Position numbers and translations under genes: made by a program. This document shows positions 55,216-64,000 of a DNA stretch of 64,000 nucleotides, in pieces. The notes below the pieces were generated by a model. That model saw only the letters and a list, made by a program, of their open reading frames with translations, ran no database searches and was not told the DNA's origin. The stretch is from Arbacia lixula. Lineage: Eukaryota; Echinodermata; Echinoidea; Arbacioida; Arbaciidae. The DNA is taken from the NCBI GenBank assembly GCA_963669155.1, contig OZ022585.1:13637229-13701228 (forward strand), in the 5' to 3' direction. Numbering within the stretch: position 1 is the first letter of the stretch; the number at the start of each line of letters is the position of its first letter.

Positions 55216-55708
55216 ATCTACATAAAACAGTTATTTTTATGAAATAAACAAGTTAAATGACACAAAAATTATTAAGGAAGATAGTGTACATGGTATTCTA
55301 ATAAGTCTAAATAGTTTCAACAATTAGATTTTTCATCCCTTTTCTGTTGAAGAAATACAAAATCTGAAACTTCAAAGTGTTTTTTCTCCGAATGCGCATT
55401 TTGCAGATACAGTGTTTTGCCATGTGGGGGCAGCACGCAAACAGCTAGCTAGCTCACTATATCACGGAATTCTAATACATAAAGAAGCCCGAGTTATGCA
55501 AGAAGAAGCCTTATTCGAAAACTTCGCCAAAAAAAAGATTTGTTCATTACATTATGCTACCAGTTTAAAGCCATTATAGGCTATAATAACGCCTAAACGC
55601 ATATGCCGCCATCTACGGCAGTGTAAGGCAGCAAACCACTGATCTCTACAGTAGTGTAGAGATCAGTGGTGCCCCCCCCCCCCAACACACACAAAACATA
55701 ACACACAC

Positions 55709-55725
55709 ACACTCTCTCTCTCCCT

Positions 55726-55778
<53 letters not shown>

Positions 55779-55802
55779 CCTCCCTCTCTCTCCCTCTTCC
55801 TT

Positions 55803-55842
<40 letters not shown>

Positions 55843-55846
55843 TCTA
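55709..55846. repeat. (CT)n microsatellite
   Basis: A long, interrupted CT tract, preceded by a C run and an AC run. The minus-strand Arg-Glu frame is an artefact of it. Confidence 0.9.
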
Positions 55847-55961
55847 GAATGTTGTCACCATAATTGACGCGAGACCACCAGGGACATGTTGCAGCAATTA
55901 TTGTAACTTACCATCATATGGTATGGTAACAGCCAATGAGCTCTCATTATCGCACCTGGGT

Positions 55962-56140
55962 GGTGTTTCACCAAGCTGTTCGTACGTTACGAACGACTTT
56001 ATGAACGACTGGTGATCCCTTTTTGTGCTAAATGCGATACCACAATATGTTCATTGAGAATGTGATTTAGCACAAGAAAGGATCACCAGTCGTTCGTAAA
56101 GTCGTTTGTAACTTAAGAACAGCTTGGTGAAACACCCCCT
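55962..56140. mobile_element. Palindromic MITE family G, copy 1
   Basis: The ends GTGTTTCACCAAGCTGTTCG and AACAGCTTGGTGAAACACC are inverses; the inner arms GACTGGTGATCC and GGATCACCAGTC pair too. About 178 bp. The centre is AAATGCGATACCACAATATG. Confidence 0.85.
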
Positions 56141-56262
56141 GCTGCGTAGGTGCATGTACATGTATTACCATTTATGGTAAGTTACAGTAATTGAAAACCT
56201 ATACATGTACACCTGTATACGCAACATGGCCCAGGCTTGGTGGTTGAGGTAGAGACCCGGGC

Positions 56263-56441
56263 GGGTGTTTCACCAAGCTGTTCGAAAGTTACGAACGACT
56301 TACGAGCGACTGGTGATCCCTTCTTGTGCTAAATCAGATTCTCAATGAACAAAGCGTGGTATCGCATTTAGCTTAAGAAAGGATCACCAGTCGCTCGTAA
56401 AGTCGTTTGTAACTTACGAACAGCTTGGTGAAACACCCCCC
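56263..56441. mobile_element. Palindromic MITE family G, copy 2 (opposite orientation)
   Basis: It has the same ends as 55962-56140, but the central loop is its reverse complement (CAAAGCGTGGTATCGCATTT), so the two copies lie in opposite orientation 122 bp apart. The sequence between and outside them is also partly inverted (CTTACCAT against ATGGTAAG; CCAACATG-like words). Confidence 0.85.
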
Positions 56442-57609
56442 TGGTCCGATCGATTCCCAACAGAGACGTTAATAATTTAGTCCACTCTTCAGGTTTATAC
56501 AGGAACCCGTGGGAAAGAGCTTTGAATGTTGCTACTCTTTAATTTTCCCTGTATTCATAAAGTACTGTTTATAGTCTCGCAAATCTATAAAAACAAAAGT
56601 ATCAATGATATCATTTTGATGGACTCTTCTGTCTTTGTCTCTCCCACTTCTTGTTATACTGTAAGAACAACCACTTTGTGTTTTATTTCTTTCTAAATAG
56701 TATTTATTAGCAAGCAATGCATGCTCACATATATCCCAACATTAAGAATAAAGTATAGAGCAGGTTTATCTTTGCAAAAGAAGTCCTTTTAAAAACAAGG
56801 TGGTTCGCGAACCACAAGTCTCGCCTCATTTCGCATTTTCAATTATCTAAAATAGTGCAGAGGTGACCTTTGACGTCATCATCCTCATCAACACACATGG
56901 TATTACCAAAGGATCATTTGTACCAAGTTTGATCACAACTGATGAAGAAATACAGAAATGAGAGCAAGTTAAAACAAAAACTTGAGAAAAATGATCCATA
57001 CAGCCTTCTATCATTTGACCTTTTGATCCCTAGATGACCTTTAACCCCATCATCCTCATGAAGACACGTGCGGTATTACCCAAGGATCAGTTTTACCAAG
57101 TGTGATCACAATTGATCAAAAATTATGCACATGGCCTCATTTCAAAGAAATGAGAGCAAGTCAAATGAAAACATTTTCGTAACAGACCAACAGACTAACA
57201 GAACATTATGTTCTTGCTAACAGATAAAACATCAGAAATCATTATAATTGCAGATTTGCAGAAATTGAGCTGTTGGCAACAGTGGTCACAAAAGAGTAAA
57301 TGTACTATTTGAGCTCGACCCCTTTTGTTGAAATTTGAACTTATTTTGAAAGCATATCGTATCATCTCACATCTAAAGTACATGTACATGTATGTAACAT
57401 TTGTAAATCTTGTATCTCATAATTTCATTGAATAAAAGCTTATACATGTATATACAAGTTCCATCTAAACCTAAATATAGAGTATTATTTATGTAACAAA
57501 TAATCTGTTAGTAATGTGCAATAAATAAGAATCTTTCATCTTGTACTAATTCATTCCATGATACACCACCACTCCAAAATGACAACAAAATTAACCTTGC
57601 TTGGTCCCA
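56442..57609. other. Intergenic stretch without recognised gene
   Basis: Repeats of TGACCTTTGACGTCATCATC and TGACCTTTAACCCCATCATC at 56875 and 57040 suggest a decayed copy of the TGACCT-type repeat. No coding sequence was recognised. Confidence 0.35.
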
Positions 57610-57979
57610 TAAAGGGAATATACTGTACTGGGAAGACAAAAAGGTATTCAAAAGGTGATCGTGAGCAATCTTCTTGCCAAATAGTCTTAAAATAATGTAT
57701 TGTCCATTTTAGAAACTTGCTGAAAGGTATTTGTCCTCAAATGATCCACATTTGGAGTAATTAGAGATTAAATCACAAATCCTTGAAATATTCGGCTGGA
57801 ACAATTTGAAGATTTCTGAATCACTCATTACTCCAAATGTGGATAATTTTAGGGCAAATAACTTTCAGCAAGTTTCTAAAATGGACAAAACCATGAATTT
57901 AAGACCATTGGCATGAAGATTGCTCACGATCACCTTTTGAAGGCCTTTTTGTCTTCCCAGTACAGAATACTCCCTTTAA
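57610..57979. mobile_element. Foldback MITE, family B copy 3
   Basis: AAAGGGAATATACTGTACTG and CAGTACAGAATACTCCCTTT form the ends; the arms pair for about 170 bp. It is the best preserved of the three family B copies in the window. Confidence 0.85.
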
Positions 57980-58837
57980 AATCAGCTACATGTATCTTTA
58001 TGTCATGACGATGTGACATATGATTTTGCAATAGGCAGTTACATCAAGATGGTGGAGTAGGGGATTATAAAACACGTCAAACATGAAAGTACAAATTCAT
58101 CAGGTCGCTCGAGACATACAATAACAAATCATAGTTGTTCAATCCAATGTATGCCTCATGGCACTTAATCCTCTGAAATCTCTGTTTTTATGTACAGGGC
58201 TAAGGGCTTATGAGGATATTGACATTTTGAGATAATTCCTACGCAATTGTTACATACGATTACAAGGTGTTGTGTTTGAACTACAAAATAGTTTAGGGCT
58301 CAGGGAAATCTGAAGTAAGGGTTTAAGGCAAACATTCAGCTTATGATAAACTTATGGGTACTGTATTCAATGCTGTTGGCTATTCTTAAAAAATGTGTGT
58401 GGTAAAATGATCTACTAACTTTTAGGAATTCAAAACTGTTGGCAACCAGCATTTCTACAAGAAATATTTCCAAATAAGCCCACATTTTAAAAAAGTGCTG
58501 TCCAACTAAGGCTTAAACATGTACAAACATCATTGAAACCTTTTGGAATCAACCTTGCATGACCTTTTATCTCATTTAAAATGAAAGGTTGATGAAAGGA
58601 AAGAACATATGTTTATTTCGGCATGAAATATGCAAGCCTAAATTGGGTTTCTATTTGTAATTCAATTACATCAACAACCTCACTGGTTATGTATGAAGCC
58701 TTATGATTAGGTATCACACTTGCAATAGAAAAACGAATGGTGAGCAACGTCTCATCTCTGCTAGATTTTAAAAATTCTGGATTCAAAGAAAAACGATGTA
58801 GGTTAAAGGAACTGATGCACCTGTTCTTCACCAAGGC

Positions 58838-59058
58838 TGCGTATTTGCAGATTGGCTTTTCTCAACTTAGATACATGTACTGAGCAGCATGTCTTTGCTA
58901 TACAGACCTTAGACAACAGGCTATGAATAAACATCAAATTCCTAATAGGGTGCAATTAAGCCACACCTCTTTGGTTACTGCTGCTCCATGGAATGTTTTG
59001 ACATCCTAATGGTCCAGGATTTACGAAGCCCAAAAATCAAACCGTGAGCACCGGGTTG
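58838..59058. repeat. Dispersed repeat shared with 23640-23885
   Basis: It matches the NOX intron segment in the same orientation (ATTGGCTTTTCTCAACTTRG, AACAGGCTATGAATRAA, CTTTGGTTACTGC). It lies directly after the SDR gene on its transcribed strand and may form part of that gene's 3' UTR. Confidence 0.6.
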
Positions 59059-59092
59059 AACAAAAAACAAAAACACAAAGTAATTAACCGGC

Positions 59093-59235
59093 TCATTCCA
59101 AACCAATAGCTACATCATGGCGGTAGTATGCTTCCGTTGACACTATTCCAAGCATGAATCTTGCTACATCTTCTCGAGGCATGCGTTTGGGTGCGTCTGT
59201 AAACTGTCTGTCAACCTCTGCTTTGATATTCTGAC
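59093..59235 (-). CDS. SDR-like gene, exon 4
   Basis: Encodes QNIKAEVDRQFTDAPKRMPR, EDVARFMLGIVSTEAYYRHD and VAIGLE, then TGA. The REDVARFML block is the conserved C-terminal helix of NmrA-like/BLVRB proteins. Confidence 0.9.
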
Positions 59236-60697
59236 CTGCAGAGAACAACAGAGATAATATGTCACGTTTTTCACATAGTATGTTTACATCACAAAAGTGA
59301 GGCTTAGAAATGCAACACTAACTTACATTTCTCTGAAATGAAAGTGGAGTGGGCAGAATGCCTATACTAAAGAAATGGGTGAGAAATGCTGAACCCTTGT
59401 GGTTCACCCAAGAAGGCTATTTAGCCTTCAAACAATATCAAACAGGCATAAAGAGTGACAAACAAAATAATAATCAGATTATACCAAGAACAATGAAGTT
59501 AGTGAATTATAAAATTACTGTGTAAATAAGATCCAGATGGGCGAATGGACACAAGGAAGAACGCCCTAAAAACAACAGGTCACCAGGCCACTTCATGGCA
59601 GATGCATACAAATCTATATTTTGTGAGGGGTAATTTTGTTTATAATGTGGGTTCTTATCCTCCCGTTGCTAAGGTAATACCCCCCCCCCCCCTCACACAC
59701 ACACACACATAAAAAATTAACAGTTTTATATATTGCACCATCATTTTAAAGGCCTGTACAGGACATGTATTATTCAGTGGCGGATCTAGAAGGGAGGGAG
59801 GGGGGGGGGGGGGTTATATGGTTTAATCCCCCCTTTGGATCTAAAAAATAATAATGTGTAGTAAGCCCCCCCCCCCCCCCCCCCCCCTCTTTAGCAAAAA
59901 GCTACTCAGGTCATCAGATGCTTCAAGTCTTTGTGACATCTGTCCTATCCCAAGGGATCATTCAACATCATGGCAGCCACTAAGGCCTCCTCATTCCATT
60001 GCTAAGGGATACTTGCTTAAATACACCTGGGTAGAGAGCAGTAATGTGGTTTGAGTATTTTTGCTAAAGTACACAAGTGCCAAGGGTGGTTTTCACCCTT
60101 GGACCTTCAGATCTTCAGCCACAGTTCACACCACTATGCCATGATACTTCCAACAGGGCTAAAAAAAAAATAAAAAAAAACCTGCACAGCGATACTAGGT
60201 AGAGAGCTGGAGGGGGTGTTTGGGTTATTTTTGGGAGGGGGGGCTCTTGCGACCACATAATTTGTAGCTAGATCTACAGTCCTTTACCTTGACTTTTGTC
60301 GTTAGTTAGCTGAGGAGGCCTGACGATGGTGTAGTCAATGTCTTGGCACTCTTCCTCAAGATAACTCTCCATGACTACGAGGTCAGCCAAGGGTTTGGCG
60401 AGTACAGATCTAATGACCCACCGAGCTACCCATCCAGGGTCATCATTTGGGTCAACTAGGCACATCAAAGGAGAGAAGAAGAACAATCAATGAAAAAAGG
60501 ATGGATGGAGAAAGAATGAACAAGAATGAACATCAGAGAGAAGCACTATCTGCATGAATCTTAGCATGGTGGTAGAGCAGTTTTTAAAATGGGGTTGAGG
60601 AGAGCTAAGGAAGGCTACATACCAAGAATGGGCTCTTTGGTGACGAACTGAGGTACCGTTTTATCAGAACAAATGCCAGGGAAAGGGATACACACAC

Positions 60698-60734
<37 letters not shown>

Positions 60735-62031
60735 TACATCAATCAAAATGAAGCCTTTAATTATCCCATGTTGTGTTTATCATTGTTATCTTTTATTGTA
60801 ATCGAGCAAACAGAGCAATCAAGCAGCTCAAGTAAATTTTCCAGAGAAAAGTCATGTTCAAATTGAATTTGCACATCCTGCTGCTCTACAGCAACTAAAC
60901 ATGCTGAGAATAGAGATATGGTGTTTCACGTTTACTTTAAATTGAAGTGTTCTGTATACCGTACTGGTTCAAAAATGCAGAAGTTCATGCATCACAGGTC
61001 AATTGAGTGACTGTACTATAGCCTACCTGTGACATACCACGATGACATGACTACAAGTCTCGAGACATTTGCTCCACGCATCGCCGTGACGATGGCCTTC
61101 ATCGACTCGGAGTAGATTGTTGTGGAATAGATGAGGCTGGGCGAACCCAGGCAGGAGAAGACAACATCACTGTTTTCAAAGTGGGGCTGCAGGGACTCGG
61201 CCGAGAAAATATCTCCAGTAACAACCTGCAATAGTAACCACGGCAATTCATGGTTAGAGTGCTGTGGTTTGTTTGGGATGTAGAAATATTATTCTTGACG
61301 AAGAAGCCATACTTCTGAAATTGGGTGTGGTTCCAAATAAAAACCTGCAATGGTAACCATGGCAATATATAGCTATGCCTAATGGTTACGTTTTATTTTG
61401 GGGACGATATTTATTGATGAGACTAGAAATAAGCCATACTTCTGTTCTGATTGGGTTGGACATAATTCAGCCAAAAAGACATAATCCCTAAACAACAGTC
61501 AATCATCAATGGTAAGAAAGATGATGGTCAGTTGCATTCTGGGAGAGAAGGAACAAGAATGCAGGCAAGCTAGAGTATGGCAGCATTGCTTTCCAGGAGG
61601 GCGGAAGATTCCGAGAAGTCATCTTTAGTCAGTTCAGTGAAAATCAACAAATCATGTTAATAGCCAAAAACACTGACCCTAACCCTAAGCCTAGAAAAAC
61701 AATTCGCTGATTAATTCTTCAAGAAAGGTGATTTCTAGGTCACTTTCTGCCGACGACAATCAGTATTGCAGCGTTCCCATTTGCCATGTTTGCGTGCATT
61801 TTACATGTGCGATACTGCCTGGTCCCCTATTGTACAGGATTGCCCGACAAACTACGTTATTTAGCACAAATTATAAACTCCAAACATCCCAACCTGCAGT
61901 TTGTCATCTTTGATATCGGCGAGTTTCTCTGGAGACCTCACTACCGTCACGACGTCATGACCTGCCGCCAACGCTTGCCGCGTGAGACTCAGGCCAGAAC
62001 CTCCCGTTGCTCCCAGAATGACGATCTTCAT
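59093..62031 (-). CDS. NAD(P)-binding protein, atypical SDR / flavin-reductase (BLVRB-like), four exons, complete
   Basis: Exons from the start are 61894-62031, 61027-61225, 60288-60455 and 59093-59235. They total 648 bp, exactly 215 residues plus stop; human BLVRB is 206. Residues 1-13 are MKIVILGATGGSG, the Rossmann GATGxxG dinucleotide site. Residue 47 onward has VVTGDIFSAESL and DVVFSCLGS, then SRLVVMSSWYVT. Residue 114 onward has DPNDDPGWVARWVIRSVLAK, MESYLEEE and DYTIVRPPQL, which places the substrate pocket; the last exon holds REDVARFMLGIVSTEAYY. The Rossmann fold and the GDxF, SxW and VRPP blocks fit the NmrA-like/BLVRB branch, whose members reduce flavins, biliverdin or related compounds with NADPH, or act as redox sensors. 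The substrate cannot be told. An AATAAA on the minus strand (58612-58617) is a plausible poly(A) signal. Confidence 0.88.
59690..59887. repeat. C, CA and G homopolymer cluster in SDR-like intron 3 region
   Basis: C-runs at 59681 and 59867, a CA run near 59694 and a G-run near 59800 lie inside the last intron. Runs of this length are error-prone. Confidence 0.75.
60288..60455 (-). CDS. SDR-like gene, exon 3
   Basis: Encodes DPNDDPGWVARWVIRSVLAK, PLADLVVMESYLEEECQD and DYTIVRPPQLTNDKSQ. Phase 1 at both sides (V and G split codons). Confidence 0.9.
60689..60732. repeat. (CA)n microsatellite in SDR-like intron 2
   Basis: About 21 CA units with one CG interruption. Confidence 0.9.
61027..61225 (-). 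CDS. SDR-like gene, exon 2
   Basis: Encodes VVTGDIFSAESLQPHFENSD, VVFSCLGSPSLIYSTTIYSE and ANVSRLVVMSSWYVT. Ends in phase 1, donor GTAGGC. The acceptor region has a second copy about 125 bp upstream in the intron. Confidence 0.88.
61219..61470. repeat. Two tandem copies of the SDR-like exon 2 acceptor region
   Basis: The stretch with AACCTGCAATAGTAACCA (61223) and AAGCCATACTTCTGAAATTG is repeated from 61343 (AACCTGCAATGGTAACCA; AAGCCATACTTCTGTTCTGA). The unit is about 120 bp, so a second CAG acceptor stands upstream of the real one. Confidence 0.7.
61894..62031 (-). CDS. SDR-like gene, exon 1
   Basis: Encodes MKIVILGATGGSGLSLTRQA, LAAGHDVVTVVRSPEKLADI and KDDKLQ. The ATG at 62031 directly begins the first Rossmann strand. 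Donor GTTGGG is acceptable but not strong. Confidence 0.88.
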
Positions 62032-63140
62032 CTTGTGTATGCGAATGTCATCCAAAATTCATTCAATATCTATCTTCGACTGTCGCAACAATGCGATCAA
62101 CACTACATTTATTTACTGAATGAAAAGTGGACCGTGAATACCTAAAACAAGGAGTGGTCAAGCTCATAAAGCTGGAACTCAACCGTTGTTATAGTCAGCC
62201 CGGATAGTTAGCCACAGCCAGGGTACCATACCAGCGAGTACGAGTGCAACAGTACAGCCAGCGAGCTATCGAGGTCACAGTACTTTCAACTTTCGATGCA
62301 AAAGAGTAGTTTGCAAGTACAAATCTTTATCACATACTCAGTCAGTTAGTGAGTCTCAATCATTGAGTCTAAACAGCAGAGACTAGTTATGGTAAATTTT
62401 GAACATGTTTCTCAGCAATATAATAATAATAATACGTCCACTGAGTCACGCTTTGGTCTTACTTCCACACATTTCTTTTGAAGTGATGTTTCAAAAAGGT
62501 CTGAATAACTAGTCTAGCACTATGGCTCCAGTCAAATCAACAGAGCTGCATGCATTCAGCCGAGAAGCGGATTCGTAGCCTACAAATAATTCGTTGCAGA
62601 TCATTTTAGAAATATTTCATGGCTGCTTGACGACAATTTTTGAGCTAATGTTTGCACGAAGTTACGTCAAACAATCTATTCTATACATACAATTTACGAA
62701 TTCATCAGGAAAAAAATGTCGGAATTGTTACATCTACCTTAAATGAAATAATATATATCACATTTTCTAGTAGTGTTTTGAAGTAGGTCTAACCAAAACA
62801 AATGCCGTATATCATGGTAAATTCGCATATCCAAGGATGTGCGCCTCAAATATATTCACCCTTGGTACATCATATGAAATATAAAACAATCGAAATATAA
62901 AGTATCAGGTTTTTTACAATATTGGTCAGATCTCGCTTTGCAGTACCATCAAACAATAATACATGTATAGGAACTGTTGGACAGACATGCTCCAGAGAAA
63001 AGCTCTCTTGTTTCGGTGAGACCATTTAATAATGTTCATTGGTACGATACAGACATGACGCCAAGCGTGCAAGGCGACGTGCCGGGAGGTGCTACGAAAA
63101 CGGACAATCCATGTACCATCAACAGGAAAAAGTATCGTGA
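62032..63140. other. Upstream of the SDR-like gene; no gene seen
   Basis: This presumably includes the SDR-like promoter and any 5' UTR. No TATA box or clear site was assigned. AT-rich with no recognised coding frame. Confidence 0.35.
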
Positions 63141-63362
63141 GGAATGACCGAAGTGTGATGTAATTTAAGCTTTATTGTCAAGACAAATGCGGGTAGAGCA
63201 AACAGCCGTGATCACATGCAACGGGGACTGTAATAGGGAATGCTCGACACCAGCCCGATAGACAATATCGGACTGCTAAACCTCTCACTGGACGAGTTTG
63301 CATGTTTAGAGCCAATTTTCTTGATAACATGCTCATAAGACGACACCACTTTGGTACTCTAT
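63141..63362. mobile_element. MITE family E, copy 2
   Basis: Diverged copy of 40702-40915: GACCGAAGTGTGATGTAATT, TTTATTGTCAAGACAAATGC, CGATAGACAATATCGGAC and ACCACTTTGGTACTCTA occur in the same order. The left end is degraded. Confidence 0.7.
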
Positions 63363-63499
63363 AAAGAAACCTTTAAGAGAAGTCTGAGACCCGACACATG
63401 CAAGGCGAGTTTTAAAAAAATGGATAACAAAGAATTGTTCCAGTGGATGAACAAGTACACTTCTCCACCTTCTCCAAATCTACCATCCCGTGATTCTGA

Positions 63500-63935
63500 T
63501 AAGTAGCTAGCTATGACTTGGGGTTGTTCTTCCATGGCAAGACCCAGAAGATCGTGGATAAGCTTGACAGCCTACCAATGGTGACATCGTACCACGAGCT
63601 ACTTATGATACAACATTTGATGAATTCCTCCCAGTGACTGAGGATGACTTCGAAGTCATGCAAGTTGGACCCTGCACCTTACTTTGGCTTACCAAACACT
63701 GTATTGATGAGCTTTTACCTTTTATCACCAAGTTGATGAACCCATCACTTTCTTCTGGGATGTTCTATCATTCTTCACAAATCACTACTTTCTTAAAGAA
63801 GCACCCGCTAGATGCTGAAAAATTCATAAAATATAGATCTATTGCAAATCAAATATTCCTAGCCAAGGTTTATAGAACGCGTCGTGGCCTCTCAGATGCG
63901 TGTTTATCTCTCATTTTGTTCCCTCAAATGCAATA
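63500..63935 (+). pseudogene. CR1-like LINE fragment (pre-RT and RT start)
   Basis: In shifting frames the plus strand encodes KTQKIVDKLDSLP, TTYDTTFDEFLPVTEDDF, LTKHCIDELLPFITKLMN, PSLSSGMF, LKKHPLDAEKF and YRSIANQIFLAKV. These correspond to the LINE pre-RT and RT blocks (LPxIxxxxNxSLxxGxFP; LLKKxxLDxxxxxNYRPxSNLxFLSK). Stops and frameshifts show that it is dead. It may continue beyond the window edge region. Confidence 0.8.
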
Positions 63936-64000
63936 GGCATAACGAAGCGATCATTCAACCGAGAGAGCTAGCTCTACTGAAAGTGTACATTGATATCTTG

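Noticed and set aside
56225-56460. Possible tRNA-derived SINE (GGTTGAGGTAGAGACC ... GGTCCGATCGATTCCC)
   Set aside because: The A- and B-box-like words are split by a MITE and the match is too short to support a tRNA origin.

Overview
This is eukaryotic, intron-rich, AT-leaning DNA from a deuterostome invertebrate, most likely an echinoderm and probably a sea urchin. The reasons are an IL-17-type cytokine gene of the short-exon kind that is strongly expanded in sea urchins, a NOX2-type oxidase, and a dense load of short foldback transposons, CR1-like LINE pieces and simple repeats. Species was not determined. No bacterial or viral operon, CRISPR array, rRNA or convincing tRNA was seen.

Four protein genes can be assembled exon by exon. 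(1) 11531-12597, plus strand: a secreted IL-17-like cytokine whose start codon appears to lie alone at the end of its first exon. (2) 21741-34862, plus strand: 13 exons of a NOX2 (gp91phox)-type NADPH oxidase; they join without a frame error into 556 residues, and only a short first coding exon is missing. (3) 51100-42808, minus strand: the complete nine-exon gene for CSTF2 (CstF-64), the mRNA 3'-end processing factor, joined into 612 residues. (4) 62031-59093, minus strand: a complete four-exon, 215-residue NAD(P)-binding protein of the atypical SDR / flavin-reductase (BLVRB-like) kind. They are independent genes, not an operon; IL-17 and NOX both belong to innate defence, but nothing here shows that they are linked functionally.

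The rest is largely mobile DNA. Region 1-11.5 kb holds a TIR element, foldback elements, a reverse-transcriptase scrap and two TTAA-flanked MITEs, one with another MITE nested in it. Region 12.6-21.7 kb holds a degenerate minus-strand CR1-like LINE (about 16.7-19.6 kb). The NOX introns carry further MITEs, a LINE tail, a 75-bp minisatellite and, most unusually, partial copies of the gene's own exon-intron junctions. Region 35-42.6 kb contains several MITEs and a pogo/Tigger-like TA-flanked element. Region 51-59 kb contains related satellite-like palindromes built on a shared GATGTATCTG motif, and paired foldback MITEs. The last kilobase holds another LINE fragment.

The most interesting pattern is inside NOX: the exon 8 donor, the exon 9 donor and the exon 12 acceptor (numbering from the first exon seen) each exist as one functional junction plus several nearby decoy copies. 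A smaller case lies in the intron before exon 2 of the SDR gene.
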